The notes: generated by a model from the sequence alone, not told the origin. A stretch of DNA of 64,000 nt from Allomuricauda sp. (GCA_030148335.1 JASBTQ010000009.1:1-64000), one strand, 5' to 3'; shown: positions 1 through 9,134, numbered from the stretch's first letter. Program-made: numbers and translations.

Positions 1-35
1 TCTGAGATTTTAGTTACAATATCTGCTTTCGTCAT
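1..35 (-). CDS. HU-family DNA-binding protein, N-terminus only
   Basis: The first 35 bases, read on the minus strand, start with ATG and encode MTKADIVTKIS, the usual N-terminus of HU/IHF-type nucleoid proteins. The rest lies outside the window. It is divergent from mutY, and a TAnnTTTG promoter lies 36 bases upstream on the same strand. The call rests on 11 residues, so HU versus IHF subtype cannot be decided. Confidence 0.7.
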   Translation of the reverse strand, partial: MTKADIVTKIS

Positions 36-70
36 TTCTCTTGATTATTTTTCTTATTTTTTTAGGCTTG

Positions 71-78
71 CAAATATA
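71..78 (-). promoter_or_regulatory. Promoter -7 element for the HU gene
   Basis: Minus strand reads TATATTTG, an exact TAnnTTTG Bacteroidota -7 element, 36 bases before the HU start codon. No TTG at the -33 position is seen. Confidence 0.6.
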
Positions 79-132
79 AACATTAAAATTAATCTTTCAT
101 TTAAAGCCTTTAATTTTAAGTATATAAACTGA

Positions 133-140
133 TACATTTG
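133..140 (+). promoter_or_regulatory. Promoter -7 element for mutY
   Basis: TACATTTG matches TAnnTTTG and ends 19 bases before the mutY ATG. No clear -33 TTG is present. Confidence 0.55.
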
Positions 141-159
141 GTCCATAGTATTTTTGAGC

Positions 160-1200
160 ATGTCTTTTTCCCATAAAATTCTGGCCTGGTATGGCGAGCA
201 CCAACGTGACCTTCCTTGGAGGAAAACCCGTGATCCCTATAAAGTTTGGCTGTCCGAGATCATGCTCCAGCAGACCCGTGTGGCACAGGGGATGCCCTAC
301 TACCATAGGTTCTTGGAAGCTTTCCCGACGGTTCGTGACCTTGCGGCGGCATCCGAGGAAAAGGTGCTGAAGCTCTGGCAAGGCCTGGGATATTATTCCC
401 GGGCGCGTAACCTTCATGCAACGGCAAAAATGGTGATCAGCGATCATGGAGGAGAATTTCCACGGACCTACGAGGGTCTGAAATCCCTGAAAGGTGTGGG
501 GGATTACACCGCCAGTGCCATAGCCTCTTTCTGTTTTGATGTCCCCGAACCCGTAGTGGATGGCAATGTGTACCGGGTGCTGGCCAGGTATTTTGGTGTG
601 GACCTACCTATAAATAGTACGGAAGGCATCAAATATTTCAAGGAATTGGCCCGTGAGGTCATGGATGTGCCGAATATCAGGGATTATAATCAGGGAATTA
701 TGGAATTCGGGGCCATACAATGTGCGCCAAAGAAACCCTATTGCCTGCTGTGCCCGCTGAATGAAAGCTGTGTTGCGTTGAAGGAAAACAAGGTGGATGT
801 ACTTCCCGTCAAATTGAACAAGACCAAGATCAAGGAACGCCATTTCAATTATTTGGTGTTCTTGGATGATGAAGGCCATACGCTGATGGAACAACGGCGA
901 GGCAAGGGAATTTGGCAGAACCTTTATCAATTTCCTTTGGTGGAATCCAATCAAGAGTTGGACCAACAATCCCTTCAACAGCAACTGGAGGACAAAAATG
1001 GGATTCCCGAAGTGGAGTCCCTTACCTTATATAATTTGGATGGCCCCATAGTCCACAAACTGTCCCATCAGCACTTGTACACCAAATTTTGGATGGCAAA
1101 AACTCAGGACACGCTGGAAGATGGTATCCATTGGGACGAGATAACGGCCTTTCCTGTCCCTGTTTTGATCGCGGATTTCATCCAGACATTTAAAATTTAG
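160..1200 (+). CDS. mutY: A/G-specific adenine DNA glycosylase MutY
   Basis: Removes adenine mispaired with 8-oxoguanine in base excision repair. The 346-residue protein has the HhH-GPD fold with the catalytic Glu in LSEIMLQQTR (about E33), the GVGDYTASAI hairpin and the catalytic Asp in VVDGNV (about D134). It has a four-cysteine iron-sulfur loop (C188, C195, C198, C204; spacing 6-2-5). The C-terminal third fits the NUDIX-like 8-oxoG recognition domain. The ATG at 160 is preferred over an in-frame TTG at 154. The gene is complete and heads a cluster with ssb, gldE and gldD, an order common in Flavobacteriia. Confidence 0.96.
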   Translation: MSFSHKILAWYGEHQRDLPWRKTRDPYKVWLSEIMLQQTRVAQGMPYYHRFLEAFPTVRDLAAASEEKVLKLWQGLGYYSRARNLHATAKMVISDHGGEFPRTYEGLKSLKGVGDYTASAIASFCFDVPEPVVDGNVYRVLARYFGVDLPINSTEGIKYFKELAREVMDVPNIRDYNQGIMEFGAIQCAPKKPYCLLCPLNESCVALKENKVDVLPVKLNKTKIKERHFNYLVFLDDEGHTLMEQRRGKGIWQNLYQFPLVESNQELDQQSLQQQLEDKNGIPEVESLTLYNLDGPIVHKLSHQHLYTKFWMAKTQDTLEDGIHWDEITAFPVPVLIADFIQTFKI

Positions 1201-1208
1201 TACTTTTG
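1201..1208 (+). promoter_or_regulatory. Promoter -7 element for ssb
   Basis: TACTTTTG matches TAnnTTTG and begins directly after the mutY stop codon, 16 bases before the ssb ATG. It suggests ssb can be transcribed independently of mutY. No -33 TTG is evident. Confidence 0.5.
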
Positions 1209-1223
1209 ATAAATTAAAGAGTT

Positions 1224-1679
1224 ATGAGCGGAACATTGAACAAAGTAATGCTGATCGGGCATTTGGGAGACGAAGTGAAAATCCACTATTTTGAAGGTGG
1301 AAATTGCGTTGCCCGATTCCCCTTGGCCACCAATGAGACCTATACCAACAGGCAAACGGGTGAGAAGGTGACCAACACGGATTGGCACAACATCGTAGTG
1401 AGGAACAAGGCCGCCGAAGTCTGTGAAAAATACCTCAGCAAAGGGGACAAGGTGTATGTGGAAGGCAGGTTGAAGAACAGACAGTGGCAAGGTGAGGACG
1501 GCAATATGCGGTACACCACCGAAGTGCATGTCCAGGATTTCACCTTTTTGACCACCAAGAACGAAAGTATGGCCAACGCACAGACAACAGCGGCCCCAGA
1601 ACAAAGAGAACCTATTAGCAACCAAGGTCCGACCGCGCCGATGGACGACACCGAAGAAGATGACGACCTGCCATTTTAA
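1224..1679 (+). CDS. ssb: Single-stranded DNA-binding protein SSB
   Basis: Binds and protects single-stranded DNA in replication, recombination and repair. The N-terminal ~110 residues form the OB fold (MSGTLNKVMLIGHLGDEV at the start, TDWHNIVVRNKAAEVCEKYL in the middle). A short low-complexity linker leads to the acidic tip EDDDLPF, the tail that docks SSB partner proteins. Length 151 aa is normal. It lies 23 bp after mutY with its own promoter-like element, and gldE starts 24 bp downstream. Confidence 0.96.
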   Translation: MSGTLNKVMLIGHLGDEVKIHYFEGGNCVARFPLATNETYTNRQTGEKVTNTDWHNIVVRNKAAEVCEKYLSKGDKVYVEGRLKNRQWQGEDGNMRYTTEVHVQDFTFLTTKNESMANAQTTAAPEQREPISNQGPTAPMDDTEEDDDLPF

Positions 1680-1703
1680 AACCAAAGTCTAAAGCAATAC
1701 CAT

Positions 1704-3014
1704 TTGGATCCCGAGCCCCATTGTTTGGTCTTTTTCTTTACAGCTTTTAGTGGTATTTTCACTATCAAGGTGATCGTGCTCATAGTGCTCTTGATTTGTT
1801 CGGCATTGATCTCTGGAGCGGAAGTGGCGTTGTTCGGGCTTTCACAGACAGAGCTGAACGAGATGGAAGAAAGCGGGTCCTCCCGTGAAAAACTCATCGT
1901 GAAATTGTTGGAAAAGCCCAAAAAGTTATTGGCCACCATTCTCATCACCAACAATGCCATCAATATAGGTATCGTATTGCTGTTCAGTTCCATTGGAGAT
2001 ACCCTTTTTTCAGGTATCGATGGAACCCTTCGCTTTTTATTGGAAGTGGTCGTGGCCACCTTTCTGATCTTGATGTTCGGGGAAATCCTGCCCAAGATAT
2101 ATGCCAATAGGAACCGGGTACAGTTCTCCCATTTTATGGCGATCCCGGTCAACGGCCTTAGCTTTCTTTTCACGCCTCTGAGCTCACCGATGAGGTCAGC
2201 CACCTTGTTTTTAGAGGAAAAATTAGGGAAGCGAAAATCAAGTCTGAGCGTGGACCACTTGTCCCAGGCATTGGAATTGGCTTCTGAAGGCGATACCACA
2301 AAGGAAGAACAAAAGATATTGGAAGGCATCGTTACCTTTGGTAACACCGATACCAAACAGGTGATGCGGCCCCGCATCGATATTTTTGCGGTCAACGAGA
2401 AAATGAAATTTCCCGAAGTGCTCCAAGAAATCAAAAAGAACGGATATTCCAGGATCCCCGTGTTTTCCGAGAACATGGACAATGTGTTGGGCGTACTCTA
2501 TGTAAAGGACCTATTGCCTTATATAGATAGGAAGACCTTCAATTGGATGTCCCTCATTCGGGAACCCTATTTTGTACCGGAGAACAAGAAGCTGGACGAT
2601 CTGTTGCTGGAGTTTCAGGACAAGAAGAACCACTTGGCCGTTGTAGTGGACGAATATGGAGGTACCTCGGGCATCGTGACCTTGGAGGACATCATTGAGG
2701 AAATTGTGGGTGACATCAGCGATGAGTTCGACGATGAGGACTTGGTCTTCTCCAAATTGGACGATTACAATTATGTATTTGACGGCAAAACCACATTAAA
2801 GGATTTCTATCGGGTCGTGAAAATTGAGAACGAGGAGGAATTTGAATCTAAGAAAGGGGAATCGGAGACTATAGCTGGGTTTGTGCTGGAAATTTCGGGC
2901 AGTTTCCCCAAACAGGGAGAGAAAGTATTGTTCAAGGAATACCAGTTCATTGTGGAAAGCATGGACAAAAAAAGGTTGAAACGCATAAAAGTTACGTTGC
3001 CACATGAAGCATAG
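1704..3014 (+). CDS. gldE: Gliding-motility-associated CorC/HlyC-like membrane protein GldE
   Basis: Predicted inner-membrane protein of the CNNM/CBS/CorC_HlyC architecture: N-terminal transmembrane helices (about residues 14-125 include several hydrophobic stretches), a CBS pair (about 205-330, including VVDEYGGTSGIVTLEDIIEEIVGDI) and a C-terminal CorC/HlyC domain. In Flavobacterium, GldE is linked to GldD and gliding; the molecular role is unsettled. Start is a TTG giving MDPEP; no suitable ATG lies nearby, and the DPEP opening resembles GldE proteins as I recall them. The 3' end overlaps gldD by 11 bp, implying co-transcription. Confidence 0.9.
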   Translation: MDPEPHCLVFFFTAFSGIFTIKVIVLIVLLICSALISGAEVALFGLSQTELNEMEESGSSREKLIVKLLEKPKKLLATILITNNAINIGIVLLFSSIGDTLFSGIDGTLRFLLEVVVATFLILMFGEILPKIYANRNRVQFSHFMAIPVNGLSFLFTPLSSPMRSATLFLEEKLGKRKSSLSVDHLSQALELASEGDTTKEEQKILEGIVTFGNTDTKQVMRPRIDIFAVNEKMKFPEVLQEIKKNGYSRIPVFSENMDNVLGVLYVKDLLPYIDRKTFNWMSLIREPYFVPENKKLDDLLLEFQDKKNHLAVVVDEYGGTSGIVTLEDIIEEIVGDISDEFDDEDLVFSKLDDYNYVFDGKTTLKDFYRVVKIENEEEFESKKGESETIAGFVLEISGSFPKQGEKVLFKEYQFIVESMDKKRLKRIKVTLPHEA

Positions 3015-3567
3015 CAGATTGATTTTCGTATCCATTTCCCTATCGCTTTTGATGATGGGCTGCAAGGAAGATGTGCTGCCCAAGCCCAAGGCCATGTTGC
3101 GGTTGGATTATCCTACCGCCGAATATGTGGAGACCGATGTGGACTGTGCCTATATTTTTGACCGGAACATAACTTCGAACATCACGGAGAACAAAGATTG
3201 CTCTCTTGTCCTCGACTATCCCCAAATGAAAGGAGCCATTTTTCTAACCTATAAAAAAGTGGACGGCAATATCAGGGAGTTGATGATCGATGCGGAAAAA
3301 CTGACCTACGAGCATGTGGTGAAGGCCGACCAGATTGCCCCTGTGGAATACCAGCATCCGGAAGAAAAAGTATATGGAAAGTTTTTTGAAGTGACCGGGA
3401 ATGCTGCCTCACAGTCGCAGTTCTATGTCACGGACAGTACCAATCATTTTGTGACAGGTTCCCTATATTTCTACGCAAAACCCAATTACGATTCCATTTT
3501 GCCAGCGGCGATGTACTTGCAGAACGACATTCGCAATATCATGGAAAGCTTGAAGTGGAAAAAATAA
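3004..3567 (+). CDS. gldD: Gliding motility lipoprotein GldD
   Basis: Lipoprotein of the Bacteroidota gliding/type IX secretion machinery. A short hydrophobic signal ends in the lipobox MMGC (Cys20), followed by KEDVLPKPKAMLRLDYP, which is typical of GldD. Length 187 aa fits the family. Its ATG lies inside the gldE 3' end, so translation is probably coupled. The stop codon directly abuts that of the convergent lipoprotein gene. Confidence 0.93.
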   Translation: MKHSRLIFVSISLSLLMMGCKEDVLPKPKAMLRLDYPTAEYVETDVDCAYIFDRNITSNITENKDCSLVLDYPQMKGAIFLTYKKVDGNIRELMIDAEKLTYEHVVKADQIAPVEYQHPEEKVYGKFFEVTGNAASQSQFYVTDSTNHFVTGSLYFYAKPNYDSILPAAMYLQNDIRNIMESLKWKK

Positions 3568-4002
3568 TTAGTGCAGGGTGTCTTTTGCAATAAGCGCTTC
3601 GGCCCTTTCAATGCTCCCGTTGATCTGTTCCTTAAGGGCTTTTACCTTTGCCTCTTCCTCATCCAGCCATAGTTGTTTTTGCTCGCTGAGTTCCTTGCCA
3701 TTCAGGATTTCATCGGAATCAAATCTGTCGCCAAAATCCTTCATCCAGTCCATCATAGACTTGTGGGCCGACTGAAGGTCTCGCATGGCCGTTTCATACT
3801 CTTGCCCCACTGCGGTAGTGTCCACTTTGGTTTTGAGCTCACCTACCAGTTTTCCCAGTTTCCCCATTTTGGGCATCACTTCGTCATGGATGGCCATCAC
3901 CTGCTCCATTTGGGTGGGTCCTTCAGGAGCTTTTTTCGCTTCCTTGCACGAAAAACAAAAAATCAATAGGGTACAGGTAAATGTTGAAAGGATTTTTCTC
4001 AT
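3568..4002 (-). CDS. Small helical lipoprotein of unknown function
   Basis: 144 residues with a lipoprotein signal (MRKILSTFTCTLLIFCFSC, lipid-attachment Cys19). The remainder is charged and predominantly helical, with a likely coiled-coil stretch near ELSEQKQLWLDEEEAKVKAL. No catalytic motif is visible. Similar short lipoproteins occur near gld genes in other flavobacteria, but I know no assigned function. It converges on gldD with adjoining stop codons. Confidence 0.75.
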   Translation of the reverse strand: MRKILSTFTCTLLIFCFSCKEAKKAPEGPTQMEQVMAIHDEVMPKMGKLGKLVGELKTKVDTTAVGQEYETAMRDLQSAHKSMMDWMKDFGDRFDSDEILNGKELSEQKQLWLDEEEAKVKALKEQINGSIERAEALIAKDTLH

Positions 4003-4015
4003 GGTAAAGTTTTTT

Positions 4016-4023
4016 CAAAAATA
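4016..4023 (-). promoter_or_regulatory. Promoter -7 element for the 3568-4002 lipoprotein
   Basis: Minus strand TATTTTTG matches TAnnTTTG, 13 bases upstream of the start codon. Confidence 0.5.
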
Positions 4024-4076
4024 ATACATTGTTCCAAAGCAAGTGTTATTTGGGTTGAAGAAGAAATGAGCAAAAG

Positions 4077-4105
4077 AAAAAGGGCACTTAAGAAGTGCCC
4101 TTTTT
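4077..4105 (-). terminator. Rho-independent terminator of the M16 peptidase operon
   Basis: AAAAAGGGCACTT and AAGTGCCCTTTTT form a perfect hairpin with a 3-base loop and T-tracts on both strands. It lies just after the M16 pair and can also act for plus-strand transcripts. Confidence 0.9.
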
Positions 4106-4122
4106 ATGGATTGTGTTTGTTT

Positions 4123-6196
4123 TTATTTGAAATCGGAAGCATCGACCCCTTCGTTCACCTTGAGTTCCTTTACCAAAAACTCAAAGCTTTGCGGCCCCAT
4201 GCTCTGGGTGATCTTGAACGGGAACTTGATACCGGAAACTTCCTGATAGTCACCAAAGCCCACAGTGTTCGTCATTTGCTGTCCTTGCATCTCTTCCGTG
4301 CTGACCTCTTGGACCTTGAGGCCAGTCTCCATGTCATAAAAAGCAGTTTTCTTTTCACTGATCTTGAGTTTGTAGGCTTTCTTCCCATCAACAGGTTCAA
4401 TGCCCTCCAAAGTAATGCCGCCAGCGGTCAGATAGTTCAGTTCCGGAAAGGCTGCAGACTCTTCCTTGATCTTATCGATCTCTTCGGGCGAGAGGTCCTT
4501 GCGCTGTCCTTGGACGACCATATAACCGGAATCACCATCCAATACCTGTTTTTGCATGGAGTTGCCCATCACTTTTACATCTTGCATGAACTGGTCCTTG
4601 GTGGTTTTTTTCATTTCAAGCTCCAGTTTCATGCCCTGCATTTCTGCCTCGGCTACCATGGAATAGGATTCCACGCCTTCCAGTTTGCTCTTTCCGCCGA
4701 CGGCCCCAATGTATTTCTCCAATACGGTGTTTGCGGTCACCCCGGCGGGAATTTCAGCGGTGTAATTGGGCTTTTCGCCTTTGCTGGCATATTTGTCATA
4801 GAAAAGTACGGGAACGGTCTTCCCTTTGAAGGAGACTTTTTCCAAGTTTTCCAGTACATCGGTTCCTTTTCCGGTGACCACCACCCTGGCATTGGAGGTG
4901 GAAAAGTGTTTTTTGGGCCGCTTTTTGGACATCCTCGACCGTCACCGCATCGATACGTTCCAGATAGGTTTTATAGAAATCCTTGGGAAGGTCCTCGGTT
5001 TCAATGTTCAGGGCATAATTGGCCACAGTCTCTGGTCTTTCCAAAGCCATGACGAAGCTTCCCGCGTATTTTGCCTTGGCATTGGCCAACTCCTCTTGGG
5101 AAACGGGTTCGGAGGTGATCTTGTCTATCTCCTGAAGTATTTGGACCACGGAGCTGTCTGTGACGGCGTTTCGCACTTGGGCGTATGCGCTAAAGCGCAT
5201 GGGGCTGTATTTGTTGTCCAAAATATTGGAATACGAACCGTAAGTATACCCCTTGTCTTCTCTTAAGTTCTTGAACAAACGGGCCTGGGATCCCCCACCC
5301 AATATCCTGTTGGCCAAGAGAGCGTCCAGATAATCATCATCCTTCATTTTCAGGTTGGTGATGTTCTGTACGGCCACTTCGGATTGTACAGCATTGGGCA
5401 CATCCACAAAATTGATCTGGGTGTATTGTGCATCCGAGGGATCGGAATAGGCAAAGGATGGTGGCACGGCCTTGGTCCAAGGGGTGAAATGTTTGGTCAC
5501 CAATTCTTTTACATTGTCAAAATCCACATCACCAATGACCACCAAGTAGGCATTTGCGGGTACAAAATAGGATCTGTAGAATTGCTCCACATCCATCAGC
5601 GTAACCTTGTTGACGGTTTCCTCTGTGGTGATTTCACCAAAGGGATGGTCCTTTCCGTAGGCCAGGGCCAATTGTACCCTATCGGCAATGGCAGAAACAT
5701 CTTTTTCCTGTGATTTTAGTCCCGTTATGAGTTTTTCTTTCTCCTTTTCAAACTCCTCTTGGGTGAAGTTGGGATTGAGCGAGGCATCGGCCATCAGTTC
5801 TAGGATCCGTGGGAAATATTTGGACAGGCAGCTTGCAAAGGCACTTTGGCCCCCCACATAAATGTTCGCTCCCAAAAAATCCACTTCTTCATAAAAATCG
5901 TCCTTGGGAATGTTCTTGGATCCCTTGCCGAGCATACTTGAGGTAAGATCCGAGACCCCTGCCTTGTTTCCTTGCAGAATAGGGGGGTTGTCTATGGTCA
6001 ATTGGATACGCACCCTTGGCAGTTTGTGGTTTTCCACCACCAACACCTTCAGTCCATTGCTCAGTTCAAAACGGGCGGGTTCCTTTAAATTGATCTCTGG
6101 AGCGGGTCCTGGTTTGGGTTGTTTGCTCCTGTCTATCTGTGCGTAGGATGCTGTCATCAAAAGGGACAGCACGGTCAATACAATATATCTTTTCAT
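4123..6196 (-). pseudogene. M16-family peptidase-like partner protein, frameshifted
   Basis: Second gene of an M16 pair. The intact reading would be about 690 residues: signal peptide (MKRYIVLTVLSLLMTASYA), two M16 domains, then about 210 residues resembling a LolA-like/outer-membrane-lipoprotein-sorting fold. The usual HxxEH zinc motif is replaced by LTSSML, as expected for the non-catalytic partner. The frame breaks near residue 428: after KAAQK, a run of six T (plus strand, 4909-4914) has one base too many. The other frame continues with HFSTSNARVVVTGKG to the stop at 4123. This is either a sequencing error or a recent inactivation. Start ATG is at 6196, just past the upstream gene's stop. 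Confidence 0.85.
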
Positions 6197-6197
6197 C

Positions 6198-7520
6198 TTA
6201 ATTGGCTGCTTTTTGTTCAGGTAGATATTCCAGTTCCACACGTTGGTTCACTTTCAGGTATTTTTTGGCCACTTCCATGATCTCTTCACGGGTTATGGAG
6301 CGATAAATATCGATTTCTGTGTTGATGAGGTTGGTGTCGTCCTTCAACATATAGTTTTCCGCCAAGGAATTGGCAATGCCCTGAACACTGCTGTTGGCAT
6401 TCACAAATTGGTTCTCGAACTTGTTCAGGAGCTTTTGATGGTCTTTTTCGGAAATGAGTTCCATCTGCAGTTTCAGGATTTCCTCATCGATTTCCTTTTT
6501 GATGTCCTGGATGGAATTTTCGCCTACGGGAAGCCCGCCCACAATGTAGGAACTGTAATCTTCCGCATCGATGGGCACGGAAAGGATCTGAAGGGCCATT
6601 TTCTTCTCGTCCACCAATTTTTTATAGAGCTTGGAACTTTCCCCGTCGCTCAGATAAGTGGAAATCATATTGATGACATAGGCATCCCGTTGTCCTTGTC
6701 CAGGTGTCCGGTAGGCCAAAAGAATTGCTGGGATCTGGATGTTCGGATCATGGTATTTGGCAGATATGGTCTGGGTAATGGGATCTTCCTTGATGTTTGG
6801 TCTTTGGATTGCCGCGCCCTTTGGAATGGCACCAAAGTAATCGGCGACCATTTTTTTGGTCTTGGCGGTATCAAAATCACCCGCAATTACCAAAACGGCA
6901 TTGTTGGGCACATAATAGGTTTTGTTGAATTTTTTGAAATCGTCCAGAGTGGCACTGGCCAAATGGTCCAAGGAACCGATAACGCCCCAGCGGTACGGAT
7001 GCTTGGAGTAGAGGTTTTTGAGTAGTTCCTCAAAAAATGCACCGTAGGGCGAGTTGTCCACACGCAACCTGCGTTCTTCCTGTACCACTTCTTTTTGGGT
7101 GTCCACACCAATTTGACCAATGATAGGGTGCATCAATCTTTCAGATTCCAACCAAAGACCCACTTCCAAACTGTTGGATGGAAATGTCTCATAGTAATAA
7201 GTGCGGTCCAAGAATGTGTTGGCATTGCCGCTGCCCCCATTGGAGGACACGATCTTGTCCCATTCCCCCCGTTCAATGTTTTTGGTACCTTCGAACAATA
7301 GGTGTTCAAAGAAATGGGCAAAGCCCGTTTTTTGGGGATCTTCGTCCTTGGATCCCACGTGGTACATGACCGAAGTGGTGACCACGGGCGCTGAATTGTC
7401 CCGGTGCAGGATCACATGCAGCCCATTGTCCAGGTCATACTCTTCGAAAACCACTTCCTGTGCGGAAAGAAGCCCCCCTGCAAAGAGCATGGAAAATGCT
7501 GAAAGCAAATGTTTTTTCAT
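6198..7520 (-). CDS. M16 family zinc metallopeptidase (catalytic subunit)
   Basis: 440-residue secreted or periplasmic M16 peptidase. It has a signal peptide (MKKHLLSAFSMLFAGGLLSAQ) and the inverted zinc motif HFFEH (about residues 69-73), with the downstream Glu in EVVQEERRLRV and the typical RTYYYETFPSN stretch. Its partner directly downstream lacks HxxEH, a pairing known for bacterial M16B peptidases in which active and inactive subunits assemble. Genes are separated by one base, so they form one transcript ending at the 4077-4105 terminator. Substrate unknown. Confidence 0.93.
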   Translation of the reverse strand: MKKHLLSAFSMLFAGGLLSAQEVVFEEYDLDNGLHVILHRDNSAPVVTTSVMYHVGSKDEDPQKTGFAHFFEHLLFEGTKNIERGEWDKIVSSNGGSGNANTFLDRTYYYETFPSNSLEVGLWLESERLMHPIIGQIGVDTQKEVVQEERRLRVDNSPYGAFFEELLKNLYSKHPYRWGVIGSLDHLASATLDDFKKFNKTYYVPNNAVLVIAGDFDTAKTKKMVADYFGAIPKGAAIQRPNIKEDPITQTISAKYHDPNIQIPAILLAYRTPGQGQRDAYVINMISTYLSDGESSKLYKKLVDEKKMALQILSVPIDAEDYSSYIVGGLPVGENSIQDIKKEIDEEILKLQMELISEKDHQKLLNKFENQFVNANSSVQGIANSLAENYMLKDDTNLINTEIDIYRSITREEIMEVAKKYLKVNQRVELEYLPEQKAAN

Positions 7521-7704
7521 AAAGGTTTAAATTTTATAGTGAAAGATTAGTATTGAGGTTGGTATTGATTTTCTGATGGATGTTACACTAAAATAGCATA
7601 AAATTTGGAAGATGGGCAGGAAGCGGTCAAGTCTTTTGGGATAAATAGTGGTATAATTCACAAACATTCTGTAATTTAAACATCACATCCAAAAAAACCA
7701 AGTG

Positions 7705-8169
7705 ATGAAAAAAATGACCCTTCCCATCCGTTTCGGAATTGTGACCAGTGCCGTGCTGATCGCTTATTTTTTGATATTGGCGCTCATGGGAAAGCACACC
7801 AATGTGTTCTACAGTCTTTTTAACGGTATCATCACAGGTTTTGGGATCTACGAGACCATAAAGTACACCAAACTCAGGCAGGGCAAGAACTTTAACTATG
7901 GCGTTGGTTTCACGGCAGGCATCACCACTGGGTTTATTGCCACGCTGCTGTTCACCATTTTCTTCGCATTCTATACCACCGAACTGGACACCAGTTTTCT
8001 TGATGAGCTCTCCACGGTTTGGTCCAAGGACTATAAAAATTTTGAAGGGATAGTTTTCTTTACGGTGGCCATTATGGGATTTGCAACCTCCTTGGTATTG
8101 ACCCTTTCCTTCATGCAACTCTTCAAAACGTCCAACAATACCAAAAATGTTGGGCAAATGAGGGAATAA
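7705..8169 (+). CDS. DUF4199 integral membrane protein
   Basis: About 154 residues with four hydrophobic segments (SAVLIAYFLILALMG, FNGIITGFGIYETI, TTGFIATLLFTIFFAF, FFTVAIMGFATSLVLTLSF), matching the DUF4199 family common in Bacteroidota. ATG at 7705 is preferred to the GTG just before it. No enzymatic motif; function unknown. It stands alone, divergent from the M16 genes, and is followed by the rplU promoter. Confidence 0.8.
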   Translation: MKKMTLPIRFGIVTSAVLIAYFLILALMGKHTNVFYSLFNGIITGFGIYETIKYTKLRQGKNFNYGVGFTAGITTGFIATLLFTIFFAFYTTELDTSFLDELSTVWSKDYKNFEGIVFFTVAIMGFATSLVLTLSFMQLFKTSNNTKNVGQMRE

Positions 8170-8172
8170 TAC

Positions 8173-8202
8173 TTGTGGATTAAGGATTTAGCAGTATATT
8201 TG
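8173..8202 (+). promoter_or_regulatory. Full promoter (-33 TTG, -7 TATATTTG) for rplU-rpmA
   Basis: TTG at 8173-8175, a 19-base spacer and TATATTTG at 8195-8202, an excellent Bacteroidota housekeeping promoter. The 5' leader to the rplU ATG would be about 45 bases. Confidence 0.85.
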
Positions 8203-8252
8203 CACCCGCTAATTTTGATAAAGCGAAGTAATTTTAATCTAATCAACGTATT

Positions 8253-8792
8253 ATGTACGCAATTGTAGAGATGGCAGGGCAGCAATTCAAAGTTGCAAAA
8301 GACCAGAAAGTGTACGTTCACCGTTTGCAGGAAGAAGAAGGAAAAAAGGTCACTTTTGACAAAGTCCTTCTTTTGGAAGACGGAGGTGACGTAACCATTG
8401 GCGCCCCAGTCATAGATGGTGCGGCTGTAGAGGCCAAAATCGTTAAGCACCTTAAAGGTGATAAGGTAATCGTCTTCAAGAAGAAAAGACGTAAAGGTTA
8501 CCAAAAGAAAAACGGTCACAGACAATATTTGACCGAGATCGTGGTTGAAAGTATTGTTGTCAAAGGTGCCAAGAAAGCGGCTCCTGCCAAGGCAAAAGCT
8601 GATGAAAAACCAGTTGAAGTTCCAAAGGCAGCTGAGAAAAAAGCTGAGGCCCCAAAGAAGGAAGCCCCAAAGGCAACCGAGGACCTAAGCTCCAAAACAG
8701 TGGCCGAATTGAGGGACATGGCCAAGGTCAAGGACATTAGCGGTTACTCTTCCATGAAGAAAGCCGAGTTGATCGAAGCATTAAGCAAATAA
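8253..8792 (+). CDS. rplU: 50S ribosomal protein L21 with C-terminal extension
   Basis: Residues 1-103 are a normal L21 (MYAIVEMAGQQFKVAKDQK; FKKKRRKGYQKKNGHRQ), which binds 23S rRNA. A further ~75 residues follow: an Ala/Lys/Pro/Glu-rich linker and a compact end (LSSKTVAELRDMAKVKDISG, then YSSMKKAELIEALSK) resembling a Rho N-terminal/SAP-like helix-extended-loop-helix module. Total 179 aa against about 103 in most bacteria. rpmA follows 24 bp later. Confidence 0.95.
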   Translation: MYAIVEMAGQQFKVAKDQKVYVHRLQEEEGKKVTFDKVLLLEDGGDVTIGAPVIDGAAVEAKIVKHLKGDKVIVFKKKRRKGYQKKNGHRQYLTEIVVESIVVKGAKKAAPAKAKADEKPVEVPKAAEKKAEAPKKEAPKATEDLSSKTVAELRDMAKVKDISGYSSMKKAELIEALSK

Positions 8793-8816
8793 GAAAAGAA
8801 CTAAAATTTATATATC

Positions 8817-9077
8817 ATGGCTCACAAGAAAGGTGTAGGTAGTTCAAAAAACGGTAGGGAATCAGAATCGAAACGCTTGGGCGTCAAGATTTTTGGTGGC
8901 CAGGCAGCTGTTGCCGGTAACATCATAGTTAGACAACGTGGTACCAAGCACAATCCTGGAGACAACGTATACGCAGGTAAAGACCACACTTTGCATGCCA
9001 AGGTGGACGGTATCGTTAAGTTTGAGAAAAAGGCAAGTGGAAAATCTTTCGTTTCCATTGAGCCATTCCAAGCGTAA
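8817..9077 (+). CDS. rpmA: 50S ribosomal protein L27
   Basis: 86-residue L27, starting [20 protein letters not shown] and containing [13 protein letters not shown]. The N-terminal tail of L27 reaches the peptidyl-transferase centre. It begins directly with MAHKKG and has no cleavable leader of the Firmicutes type. Co-transcribed with rplU and ended by a strong terminator. Confidence 0.97.
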   Translation: MAHKKGVGSSKNGRESESKRLGVKIFGGQAAVAGNIIVRQRGTKHNPGDNVYAGKDHTLHAKVDGIVKFEKKASGKSFVSIEPFQA

Positions 9078-9099
9078 GGAAAAAAACCCTATAATTGAA

Positions 9100-9134
9100 A
9101 AGGCCCTCTGCATATGTAGAGGGCCTTTTTTTTT
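9100..9134 (+). terminator. Rho-independent terminator of rplU-rpmA
   Basis: AGGCCCTCT (9101-9109) pairs with AGAGGGCCT (9118-9126), 8-base loop, followed by an uninterrupted run of T. Confidence 0.93.

Noticed and set aside
4900-4920. Programmed ribosomal frameshift in the M16 gene
   Set aside because: The A6 run would need a +1 shift; the frame does not fit a -1 slippery heptamer and no stimulatory structure is evident.
4066-5052. 328-codon plus-strand ORF over the M16 gene
   Set aside because: Antisense shadow of the peptidase; low-information composition rich in His/Phe/Leu as seen in shadows.
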